A DNA stretch of 64,000 nucleotides from an uncultured Paracoccaceae bacterium (GTDB lineage Bacteria > Pseudomonadota > Alphaproteobacteria > Rhodobacterales > Rhodobacteraceae). Below are positions 9,365 through 17,459 of this stretch, in pieces. A program made the translations under genes and the position numbers. The stretch is from positions 124,001 through 188,000 of the forward strand of contig CATOSB010000017.1 in the NCBI GenBank assembly GCA_951812305.1. The letters are read 5' to 3'. The stretch's first letter is position 1. Each line of letters begins with the position of its first letter. The notes under the pieces are model-generated. The model was not told where the DNA came from. It did not search any database and saw only the letters and a program-made list of their open reading frames with translations.

Positions 9365-10200
9365 TCAGCCAAGAAAAAGTGGCGGAAGATCTCCGGACCA
9401 AACCGTCTACCCGAAGTCATTCAGGGGGTTGAATTCAAGGACGGCATCAAGCAAGTTCAAATCGCCGCCTGATGAAGGCCGTCACCAACTTTTGGGCATA
9501 TCTCGCGAAGTTCTGGTCGAGGCCTTGCAGCCGGGCGACCCGATCATAACCGCAGATGGCCGCGAGGTTCTGGTACGCTGGGTCGGCAAACAGACCGTAT
9601 ATCCGTTTTTTGCGAAGGAACGCGCGCAGCCGGTTTGCATTCGCCAAGGCGCGTTGGGGCCTGGAAAGCCGCATACCGATCTGATCGTTACTGCGGATCA
9701 TGGCATTGATGTCGACGGGTTTCTGGTAAATGCCAGCGCGTTGGTGAACGGTGATTCAATTCACTGGGTGCCGATGGCAGACCTTGGCAAAGCCATAACG
9801 TTCTATCATATCGAGACAGAGGCTCATGACGTGATCCTCGCCAATGGCGTAACGGCAGAATCCTATGTCGATGTCCCGACGAGGCGGGGTTTTGACAATT
9901 TCGCCGAGTACGAGGCGCTTTACGGTCCGGAGCGGATCATTCCCGAAATGAACCGTCCGAGGATTTCAAGCGCGCGGCTTTTGCCGCAAGGCATCCGCGA
10001 GATGCTGGGATTGCAAAGCTATACCCTTGGGGAGCTTCGCAAAGCGTCCTGATCCGGTCCGGTATTTCGTTAATTGTCAAAGGATTCGCGCGAAATCAGC
10101 GCACGGTACCTGAAATTGTTTCCCAAATCGCGGAGCAATATGGCTTTTCTTTGACGTAGGGTCAAAAATCACTACGTTCGTCCCCGCTATGGGGGCACAC

Positions 10201-10308
10201 ATGACGAATACCGAAATATTCAGAGTCACACTCTGTCAGATGCGCAGATTTCACATTGTTGAAATCTGCTTTCTCGCTGCCGTCATCACGGCTTACAGCG
10301 GCACCTGA
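10201..10308 (+). CDS. Possible 35-aa small protein
   Basis: ATG with GGGGG seven bases upstream opens a 36-codon frame beginning MTNTEIFRVTLCQ and containing a hydrophobic stretch EICFLAAVITAYSG, so it may be a short membrane or leader peptide. No family recognised. It is convergent with ccmG and lies in the 267-bp gap after the third Hint gene, the rest of which (10053-10200) shows nothing clear. The frame could be chance. Confidence 0.3.
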   Translation: MTNTEIFRVTLCQMRRFHIVEICFLAAVITAYSGT

Positions 10309-10319
10309 CCGAAATCCCG

Positions 10320-10862
10320 TTATTGACCTTCGGCCAGCGCGGCCTCTAATGCGGGCAGAAATCGCTTTTCGTAAGCGGTTCCAACAATTGGCCCGATGTG
10401 ACGGTAGAGCACTGTTCCGTCAGTTCCGATAATGAATGTTTCCGGCGGCGCGGTCACGCCCCAGTCGATGGATGTGCGCCCCTGCGGGTCAAAGGAGACG
10501 CCGATATAGGGATTGCCGCCCTCGCCCAGAAAGGCCAGTGCGGCGTTGGCTTCGTCCTTCATATTCACGCCAGCTATCGCGATACCACTTTCGGCCAGCG
10601 CCATCAGGCGGGGATGTTCGGCGCGGCATGGCGGGCACCAGCTGGCCCAGAAATTCACCAGCCTGATCTCGCCAGACGCCAGCGCCTCTGCCGCAACCGG
10701 TTCGACGCCGGGCAGGCCATCGGTCGCGACGGTTGGTGCGGCCTTCCCGATCAGGACCGATGGCAGCTCGTCGGGGTTTTCGCGCTGCATTCCCACATAG
10801 AACATAGCCGCCAGCCCGACGAAGATCAGCGGCGGCAACAGAACGAGTGGCCTAATCGGCAT
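10320..10862 (-). CDS. ccmG: Cytochrome c biogenesis thiol:disulfide oxidoreductase CcmG (DsbE)
   Basis: Membrane-anchored periplasmic thioredoxin that keeps apocytochrome c cysteines reduced for haem ligation. One N-terminal anchor helix (residues 5-24) is followed by a thioredoxin fold with the WCPPC active site (Cys76, Cys79). The cis-Pro region is TAPPETFII and the family-typical GVNMKDE segment is present. The 180-aa length is normal. Start 10862 (MPIRPLVLL) was chosen over an upstream in-frame codon because it begins directly before the anchor and overlaps ccmD by 11 bases. It is the last gene of the sec-ccm run. Confidence 0.95.
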   Translation of the reverse strand: MPIRPLVLLPPLIFVGLAAMFYVGMQRENPDELPSVLIGKAAPTVATDGLPGVEPVAAEALASGEIRLVNFWASWCPPCRAEHPRLMALAESGIAIAGVNMKDEANAALAFLGEGGNPYIGVSFDPQGRTSIDWGVTAPPETFIIGTDGTVLYRHIGPIVGTAYEKRFLPALEAALAEGQ

Positions 10863-11004
10863 TTGCGCGGGCCTCTGCGTCGTGCAGCATTCGGCGCGCG
10901 CGACGCGCCTGCCAGAAGGACAAAACGATGATCCCGGCAATCAATCCCAGCGAAATGGCATAGGCGCTTAGCACCGGGACGGCATAGGTTCCGAGATCGG
11001 GCAT
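10852..11004 (-). CDS. ccmD: Haem exporter protein CcmD
   Basis: 50-aa single-helix membrane protein that helps release haem-loaded CcmE from the CcmABC complex. It starts MPDLGTYAVPVLSAYAISL, with one transmembrane helix to about residue 30 and then a basic stretch WQARRARRML, the usual CcmD layout. ATG overlaps the ccmC stop codon (ATGA) and the end overlaps ccmG, so translation is probably coupled. It was found by position and pattern because it is very short. Confidence 0.9.
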   Translation of the reverse strand: MPDLGTYAVPVLSAYAISLGLIAGIIVLSFWQARRARRMLHDAEARANAD

Positions 11005-11753
11005 CACCGCATCCTTTCGCGCATATCCAGCGCATAAAGACGCCGCGTTGCGATTTCGGTTTTTGTGCGCATGAGAACCAAAGCGACGAACAGCAACAGG
11101 AAGCCTGCGAAGCAGATGAGAAACGGGTAATAGAAAATGTCCGCCACTTTTTGTGTTGCCTCTGCACTTGTTGCGGCCTCGACCCGAAACACTGACGATC
11201 CCTGATGCAGTCCCTGGCTCCAGAAATGCGAGGCATATCGACTGAGCAGCGCGAATACGGTGCCGACGATGCACAGGATCGAGGTCAGATCAGCGGCAGT
11301 GTCGGGGTTATCGATCGCCTGCCAAAGCGCGACATAGCCGATGTAGAAAAAGAAGAAGATCAGGAATGACGTCAGCCGCGGATCCCATTCCCACCACGTG
11401 CCCCACATCGGTTGACCCCAGATCGCCCCGGTGACAAGCGCAATGAGCGTGAAGGTTATTCCAACCGGCGCTGCAGCCTTTGCAGCCAGCGCGCTGACAT
11501 GATGGCGACGCACCAGCCAGATGATCGACGCGACGAGCATCATCAGCCACACGCCGATGGACATACTGGCCGACGGAACATGCAGATAGAAAATCTTTAC
11601 CGTTGCGCCTTGGCGGTAATCATCCGGGGTAAAGAAGAAGCCCCAGACCAACCCGCCAATCAGGCACGCGGCGGCCAGAATGGTGACCCACGGCAGTACG
11701 CGATCCGCCGTCTGGGTGAACTTCACCGGATTGGCATATTCCCAGATATTCAT
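11004..11753 (-). CDS. ccmC: Haem exporter membrane protein CcmC
   Basis: 249-aa polytopic membrane protein that attaches haem to CcmE in the periplasm. The tryptophan-rich haem-handling motif is visible as WGQPMWGTWWEWDPRLTS near residues 110-130, with conserved His residues in the flanking periplasmic loops (YLHVPSAS). About six transmembrane segments. Start 11753 (MNIWEYANPVKF) is the family-typical N-terminus; longer in-frame extensions upstream are not supported. It lies 40 bp after ccmB and overlaps ccmD by one base. Confidence 0.96.
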   Translation of the reverse strand: MNIWEYANPVKFTQTADRVLPWVTILAAACLIGGLVWGFFFTPDDYRQGATVKIFYLHVPSASMSIGVWLMMLVASIIWLVRRHHVSALAAKAAAPVGITFTLIALVTGAIWGQPMWGTWWEWDPRLTSFLIFFFFYIGYVALWQAIDNPDTAADLTSILCIVGTVFALLSRYASHFWSQGLHQGSSVFRVEAATSAEATQKVADIFYYPFLICFAGFLLLFVALVLMRTKTEIATRRLYALDMRERMR

Positions 11754-11793
11754 GGGGTTCCCATACTTTGGGGGGCTGAACGCGACAAGGGCC

Positions 11794-12450
11794 TCACCGA
11801 AGGTTGATACGCAATGCCGCTGCGGCGGCGAATGGCAGGATAGCAAAGGACCCCAGCGTGATTGCGGCAACCAGCAATAGCGGCGTTGTGGCATCCAGCC
11901 CCGGCGCGCCGCGTCGCACGGCCTCTGCTCCGAAAATGAGCGTCGGAATATAGAGTGGCAGGACGAGTAGTGACAGTAATAGCCCGCCGCGTTTGAGGCC
12001 GACAGTCAAGGCCGCGCCGAAGGCGCCGATCATCGACAATCCCGGTGTTCCGATGGCCAGCGACGCGATGAGCCAAAGGTATCCGGTCGGTGCCAAGTTC
12101 AGCATCAGGCCCAGCACAGGCGCAATCAGGGTTAACGGCAATCCAATCGTCAGCCAGTGGGTCAGCGCCTTCACCAGAACCACAGATTCCAGCGGGATCG
12201 GTGCCGTGGCCAGAAGGTCGAGCGAGCCGTCTTCGAAATCCAGTTGGAAGATCCGGTCAAGCGACAAAAGGCAGGCCAGCAGGGCTGCGACCCACAGGAT
12301 ACCGGGCGCAATGATGCGCAGTGTGTCCGTTTGCGGCCCGACGCCGAACGCAACAAGCGCACATGTGATCAGAAAGAAGGCCAGCCCAAGCCCAAATCCG
12401 CCCCCGGCGCGCATCGCCAGTTTCAGATCCCGGATCAGCAGGCGGCGCAT
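11794..12450 (-). CDS. ccmB: Haem exporter membrane protein CcmB
   Basis: 218-aa integral membrane partner of CcmA in the CcmAB ABC transporter, which uses ATP to release holo-CcmE. Six hydrophobic segments are visible. Conserved pieces include the start MRRLLIRDLKLAMRAGG and the loop LDRIFQLDFEDGSLDLL. Length is standard. It starts 3 bp after ccmA. Confidence 0.96.
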   Translation of the reverse strand: MRRLLIRDLKLAMRAGGGFGLGLAFFLITCALVAFGVGPQTDTLRIIAPGILWVAALLACLLSLDRIFQLDFEDGSLDLLATAPIPLESVVLVKALTHWLTIGLPLTLIAPVLGLMLNLAPTGYLWLIASLAIGTPGLSMIGAFGAALTVGLKRGGLLLSLLVLPLYIPTLIFGAEAVRRGAPGLDATTPLLLVAAITLGSFAILPFAAAAALRINLR

Positions 12451-12453
12451 CTT

Positions 12454-13053
12454 TCAGAACGCCTCCGACAAATCCGGCAGTTTCGCGCGGAACTGCGAAA
12501 CATCCAGAACGTCGGTGTCAAGGCCCAGGTCGATATGGGTTGCAATCAGGGCGGCGCCCCCCTGCCCCAGATGCACGCGCACCGCATCTGCAAACATCGC
12601 AACGCTTGCGGCATCCAGCGAAACCGTCGGCTCATCCAACGCCCAGATTGGCCGCCCCGTCACCAGCAAGCGCGCCAAACCCAAACGCCGTTTCTGCCCT
12701 GCCGAAAGGTTTTGTGCAGGCCGGTCGCGCAGCCTTTCGATGTCAAAGGCGCGCAGAGCGTCCGAAATTCCATCGGTGCCGTAAATCCCGGCCCAGAATT
12801 CAAGGTTCTCCGCCACCGTCAACGTCGCCTTTAACCCGTCAGCATGGGCGCCATAGGCGATCGCGTCGGATTCCACGGCGATATTTCCTGCAACGGGCGC
12901 CTGAAGTCCGGCAATTGTACGCAAGAGCGTCGTTTTGCCTGACCCGTTCGGCCCGCGCAGGATCAACGCCTGACCAGCGCCCAATTCAAACGTGACCTTT
13001 TCCAGAACCGGCAACCCGCCGCGCGCGACGGTCAGATCCCTGACCGACAGCAT
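12454..13053 (-). CDS. ccmA: Haem exporter ATP-binding protein CcmA
   Basis: 199-aa ABC ATPase of the cytochrome c maturation system. Walker A is GPNGSGKTT (residues 34-42), the signature motif is [16 protein letters not shown] and Walker B is [12 protein letters not shown]. Short, single-domain and followed directly by ccmB, as in other proteobacterial ccm operons. The ATG overlaps the stop of the preceding Mth938-like gene by one base. Confidence 0.97.
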   Translation of the reverse strand: MLSVRDLTVARGGLPVLEKVTFELGAGQALILRGPNGSGKTTLLRTIAGLQAPVAGNIAVESDAIAYGAHADGLKATLTVAENLEFWAGIYGTDGISDALRAFDIERLRDRPAQNLSAGQKRRLGLARLLVTGRPIWALDEPTVSLDAASVAMFADAVRVHLGQGGAALIATHIDLGLDTDVLDVSQFRAKLPDLSEAF

Positions 13054-13406
13054 CAGACCGGCAACAATGCCGCGCCAATGCGGCGGCCTTCGGACAGCAG
13101 CACGTTGTAGGTGCGCGCCGCAGGCGGTGAGGCCATGACCTCCAGCCCTATTTCCGCGCCTTCGATGAGGTCACGAAACGCGGCAGGAGCGTGAGCGATT
13201 TCGGCACCGGTTCCAAAGAACAGAACGTCAATCTCGCTCCCCGCCGCCAGAATACCATCGGCATCATCTGTCCCACCCCACGCCGACAGGCCGGACGGCA
13301 GGATCAGAACCGCACCTTCAACCACGTCCCCGCCAACCCGGAAAAACCCGGGGCCATAGCCGTCAATTGGTTTTGCATCGCTGAAACTGACCTCGTTCAG
13401 TCGCAT
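13053..13406 (-). CDS. Mth938-like domain protein (DUF498)
   Basis: 117-aa protein of the Mth938/NDUFAF3-like fold, whose mitochondrial relative assists complex I assembly; the bacterial role is unproven. Characteristic pieces are the start [18 protein letters not shown], then [13 protein letters not shown] and [12 protein letters not shown]. Start 13406 was chosen because the family begins there; the upstream in-frame stretch is antisense to the tauE-like gene. It is tightly packed between the TauE-like gene (4-bp gap) and ccmA (1-bp overlap), so it is co-transcribed. Confidence 0.85.
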   Translation of the reverse strand: MRLNEVSFSDAKPIDGYGPGFFRVGGDVVEGAVLILPSGLSAWGGTDDADGILAAGSEIDVLFFGTGAEIAHAPAAFRDLIEGAEIGLEVMASPPAARTYNVLLSEGRRIGAALLPV

Positions 13407-13410
13407 CACT

Positions 13411-14163
13411 TTAGTCCCAGATTGGCAGGCCGTTGATGGCCGCACCTGTAATGATCGCATAGGCGGACCAGCGATAAACCCTCTCGCGGCCGGGGTCAAA
13501 GACCCAGGACCCCACGACCAGGGCCACAAGATAGATTGGCAACACCGCCAAACCGATCATCAGAGGTTCAACAGTGAACAAACCGCGCGCGGCGAAAATA
13601 AGGACAAGGATCAGATCGAACGCAAGGAGAAACAAAAGGATATTGGCGCGGATGACCGAAATGACCACAGGCCGAGCGAAGTAGAAAAATATGACGACCG
13701 GACCCGGCGCCGCAATTGCGCCGCCAAGGAACCCGGCCAATCCGCCCACCGCGACCGTCAGTTTCGTGTCAACCTCGCCCCGGTATCGAAAACCCGATGC
13801 CACGAGCGCGAGGATCGAAATACCGCCAATGGAAACGGCATAGCGGAACACGTCCTGCGAAAGGGACGTAAGGACAAATACGCCAACAATTCCGCCCACA
13901 ACCGCACCGGCGCAAAGCCGCATGACTTCCGGCGGCTCCCCATCGCGCAGAGCGCGCGGCACGGCCGGAATGGGGCCAAGCGCATCCATGACCACAAGCG
14001 CGATCAGCACCGAAACCGGGTCCAGCACCTGCGCGGCAAATGGCAGAAACACGACGTTGGTTCCAAATCCGGTAAAGCCACGCACCAATCCGGCGAGCGC
14101 CGCGCCAAAGCCGATCAGCCACAGCCCTTCTGTTTCAAGGGCCGTGGCTATTAGGTCAGGCAT
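13411..14163 (-). CDS. TauE/SafE-family membrane transporter
   Basis: 250-aa polytopic membrane protein with about eight helices, related to sulfite/sulfonate exporters. The paired family motif appears as GLVRGFTGFGTNVVFLP near the N-terminus and GGLAGFLGGAIAAPGPVVIFF in the middle. Substrate unknown. ATG at 14163 overlaps the end of secF by 8 bp. An unrelated job inside a sec-ccm run is common for small roseobacter operons. Confidence 0.85.
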   Translation of the reverse strand: MPDLIATALETEGLWLIGFGAALAGLVRGFTGFGTNVVFLPFAAQVLDPVSVLIALVVMDALGPIPAVPRALRDGEPPEVMRLCAGAVVGGIVGVFVLTSLSQDVFRYAVSIGGISILALVASGFRYRGEVDTKLTVAVGGLAGFLGGAIAAPGPVVIFFYFARPVVISVIRANILLFLLAFDLILVLIFAARGLFTVEPLMIGLAVLPIYLVALVVGSWVFDPGRERVYRWSAYAIITGAAINGLPIWD

Positions 14164-15124
14164 CAATATTGCCGAACTGATTGCCCTTATTGGCGTCAGG
14201 CTTGGACCAGTCGCGTTTAGTGCCCAGCATCAAAAGGATGTTGGAGGCGACAAAGACCGATGAATAGGTGCCGACCACCACGCCCCAGGTCATCGCAAAG
14301 ACAAAACCCCGGATCACATCGCCACCCAGGATCAGCAGCGAAATCAACGCGATCAGCGTTGTTCCGGATGTCATTACGGTCCGGGACAGTGTCTCGTTGA
14401 TCGACAGGTTCAGCACTTCTTTCATGGGCCTGACCTTGTATTTGATCAGATTCTCCCGCACCCGGTCGAAGACAACCACTGTGTCGTTCAGCGAATAGCC
14501 GACGATGGTCAGAAGCGCCGCAATGATCGCCAGATCGAACTGGATCTGCAGAATCGAGAAGATGCCAATGGTCAGGATCACGTCGTGCACCAGCGCAGCG
14601 ACAGCACCGACAGAGAACTGCCATTCGAACCTGAGCCAGATATAAAACAAAACGGCAGCAATGGCCGCGAGGACGGCGTAGATGGCTGTGAGGATCAACT
14701 CGCCCGAAACTTTCGGGCCAACCGATTCCACCGAGGGAAATTTCATATTCGGATCAAGGGTCTTTAACGCGGCCTGCACGTCCAAAACCGTCTGGGCCGC
14801 AATGGATTCATCGCCCTCCTGCGCCTCGATCTTGATGGTCGCGACGTTCTGTTCGGGGCCGAAATTCGGGTCGAAAACTTCGGTGATCGCCACGTCTCCC
14901 AGGCCCAGCGGCTGGATAGCGCTGCGATACGCACCGACATCGACCGCTTGCGCGCTTTCAGTCCGGATCGTGGTGCCTCCGCGAAAGTCGATGCCATAGT
15001 TCAGGCCGACAACGAAGAACAACACAATGGACAGGATTACCGCGACGATGGATGCGCCGAATGTGACTTTCGAAAACCGGAAGAAATCCCAGTTGGTGTC
15101 AGAGGGGACAAGTTTCAGTCTCAT
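14156..15124 (-). CDS. secF: Protein translocase subunit SecF
   Basis: 322-aa membrane subunit that works with SecD to pull proteins across the membrane using the proton gradient. It has an N-terminal helix, a periplasmic domain beginning GLNYGIDFRGGT, and five C-terminal helices with GYSLNDTVVVFDRVREN and the ETLSRTVMTSGTT segment. It starts one base after the secD stop. Length and motifs are normal. Confidence 0.97.
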   Translation of the reverse strand: MRLKLVPSDTNWDFFRFSKVTFGASIVAVILSIVLFFVVGLNYGIDFRGGTTIRTESAQAVDVGAYRSAIQPLGLGDVAITEVFDPNFGPEQNVATIKIEAQEGDESIAAQTVLDVQAALKTLDPNMKFPSVESVGPKVSGELILTAIYAVLAAIAAVLFYIWLRFEWQFSVGAVAALVHDVILTIGIFSILQIQFDLAIIAALLTIVGYSLNDTVVVFDRVRENLIKYKVRPMKEVLNLSINETLSRTVMTSGTTLIALISLLILGGDVIRGFVFAMTWGVVVGTYSSVFVASNILLMLGTKRDWSKPDANKGNQFGNIDA

Positions 15125-15125
15125 G

Positions 15126-16790
15126 TCACACCTCTATCTTTTTGGGACGTTTGTATTCGAACCACAGCACGATAATCAGCCTCGTGACAAAGATCGCTGT
15201 AAATACGGACGTAACGATCCCGAACCCGAGCGTAATGGCGAACCCGCGCACGGGACCAGACCCCATGACCCACAGGATAATCGCCGCGATGATCGTCGTG
15301 ATGTTGGCGTCGATGATGGCGCTCAGCGCCTTTTCATAGCCGAGCTCAATCGCCCGCGCCGGGCCTTTGGCGGTTTTCAGTTCCTCGCGGATGCGTTCAA
15401 ATACCAGCACATTGGCATCCACCGCCATACCGATGGTCAGGACTATCCCTGCAATGCCGGGTAGAGTTAAAGTCGCGCCGATGGCCGACAAAAGCCCGAA
15501 AATCATCCCAACGTTCAGGATCAATGCGAGATTGGCGATAAGGCCAAACCAGCCATAGCTGAGACCCATGAAGATCAGGACCGCAGCAAAGGCGATGATG
15601 CAAGCAATCCGGCCTGCCTCAATCGAGTCCTGACCAAGCTCTGGTCCGATCGTTCGTTCTTCCAGAAAAACCATCACGGCGGGCAACGCCCCTGCCCGCA
15701 AAAGCACAGCAAGTTCAGTGGTTTCCGCGACATCAAAGCGTCCGGTGATTTGACCCGACCCACCAGTGATCGCTTCACGGATCGTCGGCGCAGTGATGAC
15801 CTCTTCGTCAAGCACAATGGCGAAGGGTGAGCCAACGTTTTCCGATGTATAGGTGCCGAATTTTCGCGCGCCGGTTGGATTGAAACGGAAATTGACCGAG
15901 GGCTGGCCGTTCTGGTCGAAGGCTGGTTGCGCATCGACGAGGTCCTCGCCGGACACCACCGGCGTTCGGTCGAGAATATAGAATTGCCCCTCTTCGTCCA
16001 TAGACGGCAGCAATATATTTCGCGCGCCGGGACTTTGCTCTGGGTTTGAAGTGACGTTTTCAACAGAATGGAATGTCAGTTTCGCCGTTGTTCCGATCAG
16101 GCGTTTGAGTTCCTCGGCAGAGCCAATCCCAGGCACCTGAATAAGGATCCGGTCGGAACCCTGACGCTGGATTGTCGGTTCGCGCGTGCCGACCTCGTCA
16201 ACGCGTCTGCGAATGATTTCAAGGCTTTGCTGGAGGGTACGCTCGTCTGTCGCCGCGCGCTCCGCCTCGGACAGCATTACCACGATGTCCGCCCCGTCGC
16301 TGGAGACTTCAAGCGTCTGCGCGGCCACGCCCGTCAGGCTGACAACTGGCTGGGCCAGCGCGCGCACTGCCTCCAGCGCGTCAGACATACCGTCCTGCTG
16401 GCTGATGCGGACTCGGAGTTCGCCATCCGGCGCATCTTGCCTGCGAATGGTGCCGACCTGGTCGCGCACTTCGCGCAGCGCGTCGCGGATATCGGGCCAC
16501 AATCCGTCCAGCCGGTCAGCGTAAACATCTTCGACTTGAACCTCGGCAAGCAGATGAGCTCCGCCGCGTAAGTCCAGGCCCAGATTGACAATTGTCGCCG
16601 GCAGCCAGCCGGGCCAACCGTCTCGGGCAGCGGTGCGGTCCGGTGTCGCCTCCAACCCGCGGTCGAGTTCGATGACCGCGTCGTTGTGGCGTTCCACGGT
16701 TGTATAGAACGCATTCGGCATGGCGAACCAAAGGCCGAGCGCCACCATCAGAATAATGACAAAGCGCCGCCAGAGCGGGATCTGAAGCAT
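15126..16790 (-). CDS. secD: Protein translocase subunit SecD
   Basis: 554-aa partner of SecF. The first helix (residues 9-27) is followed by a large periplasmic region with NLGLDLRGGAHLL and VDEVGTREPTIQRQG, then five C-terminal helices with VLTIGMAVDANVLVFERIREE, the conserved Asp-containing segment of the RND-type core. Length is at the compact end of the family. It is 155 bp downstream of yajC; that gap holds no gene. Confidence 0.97.
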   Translation of the reverse strand: MLQIPLWRRFVIILMVALGLWFAMPNAFYTTVERHNDAVIELDRGLEATPDRTAARDGWPGWLPATIVNLGLDLRGGAHLLAEVQVEDVYADRLDGLWPDIRDALREVRDQVGTIRRQDAPDGELRVRISQQDGMSDALEAVRALAQPVVSLTGVAAQTLEVSSDGADIVVMLSEAERAATDERTLQQSLEIIRRRVDEVGTREPTIQRQGSDRILIQVPGIGSAEELKRLIGTTAKLTFHSVENVTSNPEQSPGARNILLPSMDEEGQFYILDRTPVVSGEDLVDAQPAFDQNGQPSVNFRFNPTGARKFGTYTSENVGSPFAIVLDEEVITAPTIREAITGGSGQITGRFDVAETTELAVLLRAGALPAVMVFLEERTIGPELGQDSIEAGRIACIIAFAAVLIFMGLSYGWFGLIANLALILNVGMIFGLLSAIGATLTLPGIAGIVLTIGMAVDANVLVFERIREELKTAKGPARAIELGYEKALSAIIDANITTIIAAIILWVMGSGPVRGFAITLGFGIVTSVFTAIFVTRLIIVLWFEYKRPKKIEV

Positions 16791-16945
16791 TACGGTCTGC
16801 CCTAATTCAGTTCAAATACTGCAATCCCAGCAAGGCCGAGACAGCGATTGCGGCGCGTAGCGCCTTGATTATACTCAACAGTCTGGAAGGCAAACGCGTT
16901 CGGCATTGGCGGGATTTCCTTAAATCGGGGCTTGGCCCCGAAGGC

Positions 16946-17272
16946 TTATTCCTTGGCGGCGGGTTCGGTCTTGTTCAGAACCTGAGCGATAGTCGTCTGC
17001 ACCACGCGCACCTTGACGCCTTGTGCAAGTTCGACCTCTAACTCGTTGTCTTCCTTGACTTTCACGACCTTTCCGATCAGCCCGCCCTGTGTGACGACCT
17101 GATCCCCGCGACGCAGCGCCTGCACCATTTTCTGATGTTCTTTGATCTTCTTCTGCTGCGGGCGGATCATCAGGAAATACATGATCCCGAAGATCAGAAT
17201 CATCGGTATCAGAAAGCCGGCACCCCCACCGGCGCCCCCGGCCGCTTGCGCATAGGCAGGCGTTGCAAACAT
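16946..17272 (-). CDS. yajC: Sec translocon accessory protein YajC
   Basis: 108-aa single-pass membrane protein that associates with SecDF. MFATPAYAQAAGG begins a short periplasmic tail, then comes the helix FLIPMILIFGIMYFLMIRPQ, and a basic cytoplasmic domain with EHQKMVQALRRGDQVVTQGGL. Start 17272 has AAAGGA upstream and the alphaproteobacterial N-terminus MFATPAYAQ; an earlier in-frame codon at 17305 was rejected. It is the first gene of the minus-strand run; its promoter should be in 17273-17459 or beyond the IS66 copy inserted 187 bp upstream. Confidence 0.95.
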   Translation of the reverse strand: MFATPAYAQAAGGAGGGAGFLIPMILIFGIMYFLMIRPQQKKIKEHQKMVQALRRGDQVVTQGGLIGKVVKVKEDNELEVELAQGVKVRVVQTTIAQVLNKTEPAAKE

Positions 17273-17459
17273 CGCGTTATCCTTTGTTAATAGGTGGTCA
17301 ACCACCCCTTAGATTGGCGCGCACATTAGGGATGACAAGGGGTGGGCGCAAGACGCTGTGGGGTCAGAATCCGTACGTCGTTAATACGTCGGTAATACAT
17401 CGGTGCGAGTGTCGGTGCGGGGTGGGTTACTCGTTGCGCAAAAAAACGTAACATTATGT

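Larger units (their letters stand above)
8136..9472 (+). pseudogene. IS256-family transposase, broken by two small insertions
   Basis: Mutator/IS256-type DDE transposase beginning MAKSTIVPFELPSEF after AAAGGA. Asp of YIWADGVYF, Asp of LAIGDGALGFW and Glu of TTNPIESVFATVR are all present. The frame is interrupted twice: a 39-bp insertion at 9017-9055 brings an in-frame TAA, and a 41-bp insertion at 9324-9364 shifts the frame. Without both, the frame runs ...KKWRKISGPNRLPEVI and on to a TGA at 9470-9472, giving a normal-length protein with the family-typical end GVEFKDGIKQVQIAA. Confidence 0.9.
8041..9504 (+). mobile_element. IS256-family element 1
   Basis: Bounded by inverted repeats of about 29 bp: left GAGTTATGCCCGAAAGTTGG, right (reverse complement) GAGATATGCCCAAAAGTTGG. 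It is flanked by an 8-bp target duplication GCGAAGTT, as expected for IS256. It has inserted into the third Hint gene. Its transposase is disabled by two small insertions. Confidence 0.93.
7651..10052 (+). pseudogene. Hint-domain protein, paralogue 3, split by an IS256 element
   Basis: Residues 1-130 are coded by 7651-8040 and the remainder by 9513-10052. The 8-bp duplication GCGAAGTT (8033-8040 and 9505-9512) flanks the IS. Removing the IS and one duplicate joins GGCGAAGTT to CTGGTCGAG in frame, giving 309 aa with CFAEGTLIAG (Cys116), TVTADHG and EAHDVILANG. This is the same length class as the two upstream paralogues, and the head is again unrelated to theirs. As it stands the protein is cut 14 residues into the Hint domain. 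Reading through the IS does not restore it. Confidence 0.9.

Noticed and set aside
9057-10052. 331-aa frame fusing IS256 sequence to a Hint tail
   Set aside because: Arises because the 41-bp insertion shifts the IS256 frame into the Hint frame. The two parts belong to different genes, so it is not a designed fusion.
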